From: Podospora pseudoanserina
Taxonomy: Eukaryota > Ascomycota > Sordariomycetes > Sordariales > Podosporaceae
Direction: 5' to 3'
Length of the DNA stretch: 64,000 nucleotides
Assembly: GCF_035222485.1 (NCBI RefSeq)
Contig: NW_026946671.1
Location: 2,046,001 to 2,110,000, forward strand
Positions 58,137-64,000 of this stretch are shown here, in pieces (positions within the stretch are counted from its first letter, which is position 1; every line of letters begins with the position of its first letter). The position numbers were made by a program, and so were the translations under genes. Under the pieces are notes generated by a model. That model saw nothing but the letters and a program-made list of their open reading frames with translations. It was not told where the DNA came from and did no database searches.

Positions 58137-58657
58137 AAGGTACCACACGTCATCTTCTTCCCGCGGCAACAGTGTCCTTCAACACGGCATGAATCTACCA
58201 CCGGATGGAGGATGTCAAGGGCAGGGCCAAAGACCCCATCCCTATTAGATAGTTGATTCTATTTATTCTATTTCCCTGGGAATTCCCTACATCTTGTGAC
58301 CAGTCTTTGCGATCCAATATGATGTCACTGGTCTGTTTGAAACCCAAGTGGGAGCAAGTGAGGAAGCAACCTCGTCGGCAGGGCAAATTTCATGGCCTCA
58401 AAGCTGGGATGAAATTCAGACTTGCTCCCCACAACTGGGCGGTATGTCCTTGGAAATTCACCTGTTTACTTCAAAATTCGCTGCCTGAAATTCACCATTG
58501 CCTTCACTGCGCACTCATCTGTCACTGCTTTCTCCGCAACCACCCAAAACGCGACCTAGATCTCAAGTTCCGCCAGTGTGTTTTGTGCGACGACACCACC
58601 AGGATAATTGTTCCCTCATTGCGATCCTCCACAGTTCACAGTGCCATATCCAGCAAC
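58137..58657. other. Intergenic between J-domain genes 3 and 4
   Basis: About 520 bp. The frame 58253-58867 runs through it into gene 4, but the part before 58658 has no family match. It holds the leader of gene 4. Confidence 0.4.
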
Positions 58658-59940
58658 ATGTCCCGAGCTGCAGTTCCCGTTGTCGACTTGCGTTACTACT
58701 CCACCCTAGAGATCAAACTCTCTGCTACCAGAGAGGAGATCAAGAAGTCGTACAGGCGGCTTGCGCTCCCTTGGCATCCGGACAAGCGCCCAGCTGCTGA
58801 CCTTGATGCGACTGAAATGTTTCAGAAAGTACCTACCTCATTGCCTTTTTCTCAGTCGACATTATAGTTGCCAAGTACTAACTCACATCTTTCTCAGATC
58901 AACAACGCCCATGAGGTCCTTTCTAATGATACCTCGCGAGCCCAATATGATCAATCGGTCCACAGTCGCCTACAGCAAATCGAGAGCACCAGGCTGAATG
59001 GCACCGCCAAGTTGCTCTCATACCAGCGAAGACAGTGAGATCCTACAACGGCCTCTGCGGCATACTGAAAATCAATTGAGATCACACGGAAGGAACTAGA
59101 AACATTGGAAAATGAGTGGTCTCAGCTGGTGCTGGAATTCAATCGACTGGTCACCGAGCCAGGTCTTAGGTAACTCGACCAGCTCTTCATCATCAACTGC
59201 GGGACCCTCGACTACACCCTTCAAGCGGGACATGGAAATTTTACGGCAAAAGGAAGAGGCGTGAAAACAGGCTGCGCGAGACATTCAAAAGGTATTATGA
59301 GTCTGGGGGAACTGGCTACGAGGATTGGGAGAGACGCTATGAGGCTTGGCTGGAGAGGTACGACGCCGCACAAAGAGAAATAAGAGAATGGGCTCGACGA
59401 GTTGGGGAGGAGTGGAGACGACAGGGAGGAAGGGAGCCGAAGGAGGAATACTACAGGAGGAGGGCAAGAGAAGAAAAGCAGAGGAGGGTAGATGAAGATA
59501 TACGGAGGAGAGCAGAAGAAGAGATGCGGAGGAGGGCAGAAGAGGAGATGCGGGTGAGAATGGAAGAGGAATGGATAAGGAAAAGAGAGGCGTGGATACA
59601 GACAAGAGAGAGGTACTGGGCGGAAGTTGAAATGCGGAGGGCAGAAGAAGAGTGAAGAAGGGCGTGGGTGGAGGCAGAGGTAGACGAGAGGCTTAGATAG
59701 GCCGGCATCAACCGCGCCCACCATGTTCATGCTGTCCAATCCCAACCCACGACAAATACGGCATTTTCATCAAAGCCCCCGGAAGATTGTAAGCCAAAGC
59801 GACCGGAGGAGCCAATGTTCGGGGGCATTGCTGAGGAAGCCCATGGCAAGTTTGTCCCTAACAAGAGGAAAAGAGGTCGAGGCGACCAGGCTGATAGTGA
59901 CGGGGCGAATGAAGAGGGGAGGAAAAGGGTCCGAACATGA
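58658..59940 (+). pseudogene. J-domain gene 4, J domain intact but tail decayed
   Basis: Exons 58658-58828 and 58898-59038 (69-bp phase-0 intron at the family position) code 103 aa: [23 protein letters not shown] at 40-42 and INNAHEVLSNDTSRAQYDQ, then a stop. The start is close to that of gene 3 (MSRPAVPVAEL), so 3 and 4 are the most recent pair. Beyond the stop, coding-like remains go on in changing frames: LETLENEWSQLVLEFNRLV (59.09-59.16 kb), a long Arg/Glu coiled coil (YEDWERRYEAWLERYDA and RRRAEEEMRRRAEEEM, about 59.29-59.65 kb) and a basic end, EEAHGKFVPNKRKRGRGDQA, up to a TGA at 59938. The ancestor was thus a full-length protein with a nuclear-type tail. At least three breaks. The free 103-aa J domain might still be made. 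Confidence 0.72.
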
Positions 59941-61011
59941 GAGTGAACGAGTGTAGTCCGGAGATATAGTAACTATACGGGAAAAATATTGAAGGAGAGG
60001 GTCATTGGGAAGAAGAGGCACACTGGTCATGTTATAGAACGGTGGACCAAGAAACTAGGGAGACAATGCTACTTTGTCTTGAACAAGGTAAATGCATTCT
60101 GGAGAGGACCGGAAATATTTGAGTTGAGTTTTGATTTTTGTTCAAGTAGAATTGTAGAAATCACCTCATGTCTAGAAGTGTAAAAAATGGACTTTTAATC
60201 AAGCCTGTACTCACAGCTTCAGGCTTCCGATCCTAGGTAATGTCGGTGTTTCTATTGCAAAATTCGAATACGTTAAAATGTGCAGAATGTGGGATAGACT
60301 CTGCCATGAAGTAGTAGTTTGATCGAAAATACTGAGAGGTTGCAAAGATCAGGTTTGTCTGGAATGTTGTTTGGCAACATGAACAAGACATTGATGGAAT
60401 TCCGGGCCAATGGGGAGGCAGAATACCTAAAGAGGCTATTTTGGCGAAACAATTCCGTGTTGCATAAGTGGGGCGCTTGGACCCATCGCTGTGCCGTAAC
60501 GTCAGCTGGAAAGATGGAGCGAGATGGGAGGCTGGGCGACGGCAGCCCTCCTATTTTTCCCTGGCAACGCAATCCCGTCCCTTCTGCTCGCCGGCCTCAA
60601 CATCGCGCGCATCCAACGGCGGAGCAACCATAGCATAGGGCTAGCACCACCATGTCCAGACATTGACGACCCATTACCAGCCTCGCACCACATTCGTTGA
60701 AGCCATCCCACCTTCGTTCAGTTTTTCAGTCGTTTGTATTCGATTCAGCCTTTTCGCCATCCGCCATCGCCATCCATAACCATCTCCACCCAGTCTTCAA
60801 CATCCTTCGTCGCAACAGAGTTACCTTAGCCATCACATTCCGACCGTCGCCCATCGCAACCACTCCCAACCCCTCCATCCCCACCCTCCGCCTTGAAATC
60901 CTCGAATATCCACAGATTGAACACGCTCCTCTCCTTCTCCTGAATCGTCCCCTCCAATCTTATCGAATCTCCCTCCGTTGAGGCCCTCACCGGCCCCCTC
61001 CATCACCTGGG
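59941..61011. other. Intergenic and CHS7 leader
   Basis: About 1.07 kb. The last 350 bp (from about 60660) are strongly CA/CT-rich with almost no G runs, as in long 5' UTRs of expressed fungal genes. The frame 60319-60633 shows no motif. Confidence 0.4.
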
Positions 61012-62125
61012 ATGACTTTCGGGGACTTCACCAGCATCTGCCGCATGGCACCGCTGCCACTATGCTCCTCAGTCGGCCCAATAACCTCCATCGCAAGCGG
61101 CGTGGGCATCGAACCTGACTGTTTCTCACGGAATATTGAGCTGGCAAATACCATCATTTTCCAAGGCGCCGCCAGCGCCATGCACATTGTTGCCTTGATC
61201 ATGACTGTAACCATGATCCTGCACGTTCGGGGAAAATTCACGGCAGTTGGTATGTGAATTTCTCATGGTTTGGGTCCGAATTCTGGAGTTCAAAGACTGG
61301 GCAACTGACAGGGTTTGCAAACCAACAGGTCGGAAAGAAATTACGAGTTTCTTCTACCTCTACATGCTCCTCACCTTCCTCTCCCTCTGCATTGACGCGG
61401 GTGTGATACCCCCAGGATCGGCACCGTACCCCTACTTCGTCGCTGTTCAGGCCGGTCTCACATCGGCTTTGGTGACATGTCTCTTGATCAATGGCTTCGT
61501 CGGATTTCAATTATACGAGGATGGGACACCGCTCTCGCTCTGGATGATGCGCCTCTGCTCTGCCGCTGCCTTTGTCATCTCGTTCCTGGTGGCGCTCGCA
61601 ACTTTCATGACGTGGGCTGGTCTTGGTCCCACCAACACTATCGGCTTGTTTGTGGTGCTCTACCTTCTCAACGCCATCCAGCTCTTCGTCTACGTGGTTC
61701 TGCAAATCATTCTCGTCACTCGGACGCTTCAGGACCGGTGGCCCCTGGGCGATATCGCGTTTGGCGTCTTCTTCTTCGTCATTGGCCAGGTCATTCTCTA
61801 TGCCTTCAGCAGGCCGATTTGCAATTCTGTCAGTCACTATATGGATGGACTGTTCTTTGCGACAACATGCAATCTTTTGGCCGTCATGATGGTGTACAAG
61901 TACTGGGATTCCATCACTAAGGAAGACCTGGAGTTCTCGGTGGGCACGAGAATGAACAACTGGGAGGTCAAGGAGTTGATGGGACCTTCGCCCGAAGACG
62001 ACCTGCAGCAACGTCGGGCCACACAAATTTACCACGACGATCCATATGGCCAGTCGAGTGCCTATGATTCTCATCCGAACCAGCACTATTCGTCTAGTCC
62101 GAACAGGCTCTCCCGGTACCAATAG
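61012..62125 (+). CDS. CHS7: Chitin synthase export chaperone
   Basis: Predicted 344 aa from exons 61012-61249 and 61329-62125 (79-bp GTATGT...ACAG intron). The whole chain matches fungal Chs7: MTFGDFTSICRMAPLPLC at the start, GPITSIASGVGIEPDCFSRN, about seven hydrophobic segments (for instance residues 47-72, and the stretches from YMLLTFLSLCIDAGVI and LFVVLYLLNAIQLFVYVV), GPTNTIG, and ISRPIC-like FSRPICNSVSHYMDG, then KYWDSITKEDLEFSVG and a polar cytosolic tail with Ser/Tyr/Gln. The protein sits in the ER membrane and is needed for folding and export of the class IV chitin synthase (Chs3), hence for chitin in the cell wall. Length and order are those of the family. Single copy in most ascomycetes. 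Confidence 0.97.
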
Positions 62126-62722
62126 AGGTAGATGCCTTGGGCACAGGGAGATGGGGGTGTTTCTTGTCCTACAAAGGTCTCTAGCGAATGTTGAAGCATG
62201 GGGGAATAATCCCCATAGCACTGATGATCAACAGTCTGGGTTTAGGGACGTTGGTTGGTCGGTTGGTCTTTGTGTTTGCTCCTTGTCAAAAATGAAGCCT
62301 CGAATGCAATGTCCCCTTTTCTTTTGTTTTTGTATTTGCTGCAAAGAGTTGCCTTGGCATCAGCGTGTTGGCTTTTTTTGTGAAGGTTCTTTTCCAGTCT
62401 TGAGGCGTTACTATACAGCGGGACATGATTTTCTTGAGCATGGATGAGGGGAAGGCGACTTACACTAATAGCTACGTGGTTGTGTTGGCAGAGCATCATT
62501 GGTTCCTACATAGCTTGTTCTCTGTATATGCATTAAACTTACCTACCTGCCTACCTTAATTATCACGAGTTTGACCACGACTTATGTATGAAATTGGACC
62601 ATGTCAGGTCAGACGAGAAGGAGTTGGAAGGTCAGCTTGATCGGGGGCACGTGCGCTCGCCTTGATCCCTCCATGGATGCCCCCGATACCCCGGCAGTCG
62701 CGCTTAACAACAGTTGTCAGGT

Positions 62723-62782
62723 CAGACTCTCCAGTGACAGACTCTCCAGTGACAGACTCTCCAGTGGCAGACTCTCCAGTGA
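62723..62782. repeat. 15-bp tandem repeat, four copies
   Basis: Unit CAGACTCTCCAGTGA repeated four times head to tail, with only one base changed (third copy). Period is a multiple of three and the frame stays open on both strands, but neither frame has other coding support. Confidence 0.95.
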
Positions 62783-63252
62783 CTGCCAATCCCTAATAAT
62801 CATCTAGGTCATCTCTCTCCTCACGAGACAGATTGCCACGGCAGTCAAGGCAAACAGCCCAGACGCGCCAAAACGCCCCCTAGGTCCAGGTCCCGATCAA
62901 GGTCCCGACCACATTGAGCGGACATTATTAGGTTTTCGAGCCACAACCTAGGCACCTAGGTCGGTAGCAGCTTCTGCTTTTAATTGGGGGCGCCGCAACC
63001 AAGCAAGAAGCAATCAACCTAATCGGACTTGGCTTTTTCGCAAAGCTTCAATCTCATCTCAGTCACTCAACACTCATATTCGCAATCAACTTTGAACTTA
63101 CCTAGTTCCATTCCGCCACCTGTCACCACCGTCAATTTCCCATCGTCGCCATCATCGCCATCGACTGTCGGCACCATCGTCATACTACTCGCAGCCACAG
63201 CACCTGGTTTCGTGTTTCTGCGCGCTGAGAGCTGGATCCCTATATTCTGCAA

Positions 63253-63326
63253 GTGAGTTTACCCGCGCTCGGGATGAACCCAACTTCGTCTCAAATGCGA
63301 AATGCAGCCTGCTAACAACGCCCTAG
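63253..63326 (+). other. Probable leader intron of the coiled-coil gene
   Basis: GTGAGT donor at 63253, branch-site-like GCTAAC at 63311-63316 and CTAG acceptor at 63325-63326; 74 bp, the size of coding introns in this window. It lies 136 bp upstream of the ATG at 63463 and would be in the 5' UTR. Confidence 0.55.
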
Positions 63327-63341
63327 CTCCAAGGCTTGTCT

Positions 63342-63377
63342 ATGTCCATGATGCCAGCGACTGACCAACAAGTTTGA
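63342..63377 (+). other. Short upstream open reading frame (11 codons)
   Basis: ATG TCC ATG ATG ... TGA between the probable leader intron and the main ATG at 63463. Such upstream frames can lower translation of the main frame; no proof here. Confidence 0.35.
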
Positions 63378-63462
63378 TGGGACTCCGTTGAAAAGCTTCA
63401 CTCGGTCGCTATATTTCTGAACGATCAGTGCACCTCAAGTCCACCTCAGCAAAACAGCAACC

Positions 63463-64000
63463 ATGTCCGCCGCTGCCCACCCTAACGGCCATGGCAACGC
63501 GCATCTTCCTCTGGCCAGCCAGGCCACTGCACTCGCTCCTGCTTACCAAAGCATGTCTGAAGAGATTTATCAAGAGGTCTGCAGGAGCATGATGGCCTCA
63601 TTGGACCGTGTCCGCCAAGAGGACATGCGCAACTTCCGAGATCTCCATGCCGCCCACAAAGCCGCCCTTGAACAGGAACAGATGGACTACACCCAACAGT
63701 TCTTCCAGCTTCAGAAAGAAATGACGGCCCTCACCAAAGAAGGAGCGGCCGCCGATGCCGAAATCTCGAAGCTAGAGGAACTTCTTTTGCAAGCCCGGAA
63801 TAAGAGGCAAGAGGTGGCGAGCAAGATCTCATTCACCCAAAAAAAGGTTACCGATGTCCAGTCCTTGCAACACCGCAAACACGCTGAGCTTCAGGCACTC
63901 GCCAAGAAGCACGAGCAGGATCTGAAGGATAAGGAGATGAGGTGGCAGCAGATTCACCAAGACCGGCTGACTCTACTAGAAAGCAAAAAACCTTCCTCCC
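63463..64000 (+). CDS. Coiled-coil protein, partial (runs off the window)
   Basis: 179 codons are visible from the ATG at 63463 and the frame is still open at 64000. The start is chosen for its context (CAACC before ATG) and because the in-frame region upstream has stops. After a short Ala/His-rich head (MSAAAHPNGHGNAHLPLAS) almost all of it is a highly charged alpha-helix, with heptad-like runs such as QLQKEMTALTKEGAAADAE and QALAKKHEQDLKDKEMRW, so a long coiled coil is very likely. No domain is recognised in the visible part, no signal peptide, no membrane segment. Function cannot be assigned without the missing C-terminal part. Confidence 0.8.
   Translation, partial: MSAAAHPNGHGNAHLPLASQATALAPAYQSMSEEIYQEVCRSMMASLDRVRQEDMRNFRDLHAAHKAALEQEQMDYTQQFFQLQKEMTALTKEGAAADAEISKLEELLLQARNKRQEVASKISFTQKKVTDVQSLQHRKHAELQALAKKHEQDLKDKEMRWQQIHQDRLTLLESKKPSS

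Larger units (their letters stand above)
62126..63462. other. Intergenic plus leader of the coiled-coil gene
   Basis: About 1.3 kb. It contains the 15-bp tandem repeat at 62723-62782, a likely leader intron at 63253-63326 and a short upstream frame at 63342-63377. No other gene supported. Confidence 0.45.

Noticed and set aside
59221-59745. 174-codon minus-strand frame with hydrophobic Pro/Phe/Ser repeats
   Set aside because: Antisense shadow of the Arg/Glu-rich coiled-coil tail of J-domain gene 4.
1-64000. Prokaryotic-type systems (operons, CRISPR, phage defence)
   Set aside because: The gene structure is eukaryotic throughout (spliceosomal introns, intron-bearing tRNAs); no regular repeat-spacer array was seen.

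Overview
The window looks like nuclear DNA of a filamentous ascomycete, most likely a Sordariomycete. The evidence is short GT-AG introns (about 53-87 bp) in compact genes, tRNA genes with a small intron just 3' of the anticodon, typical fungal families (CHS7 chaperone, Clr5-ankyrin, LaeA-like methyltransferase, NmrA, Kre9-like GPI protein), and AT-rich blocks with the CpA-poor, TpA-rich look of repeat-induced point mutation (RIP). All exon boundaries were worked out by hand from reading frame, splice consensus and family continuity.

Layout. 0-3 kb: one acidic hypothetical protein. 3-10 kb: an FAD monooxygenase of the phenol-hydroxylase family, a small hypothetical, a Rossmann reductase, an epoxide hydrolase and a secreted beta-propeller; a possible detoxification or catabolic neighbourhood. 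10.7-11 kb: two tRNA-Ala genes with different anticodons. 11-18.9 kb: sparse, with a Cys-rich mini-protein and a secreted DUF8021-like protein. 18.9-20.1 kb: a RIP-altered hAT-type relic with 8-bp target duplication and a nested LTR-like insert. 20.7-22.2 kb: a GT55 mannosyl-3-phosphoglycerate synthase. 22.2-32.5 kb: a gene-poor stretch holding a Pot2/Fot1-type (pogo) transposon with 43-bp terminal repeats and a second AT-rich block.

32.5-52.4 kb: a Clr5-ankyrin protein, a GPI-anchored Kre9-like wall protein, a decayed Thr-rich CBM-like secreted protein, a flavin monooxygenase, a 351-bp hAT-type MITE, tRNA-Lys(CTT), a secreted Cys-containing protein, a decayed Dal5-type transporter, and a LaeA-like methyltransferase head to head with an NmrA-family gene. 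No polyketide, peptide or terpene synthase is present.

52.8-60 kb is the most distinctive part: four tandem J-domain (DnaJ) genes in the same direction, sharing a phase-0 intron at the same place in the J domain, each with a different, mostly coiled-coil tail, and increasingly decayed from left to right. The window closes with the chitin-synthase export chaperone gene (CHS7) and the start of a coiled-coil protein that runs off the end.
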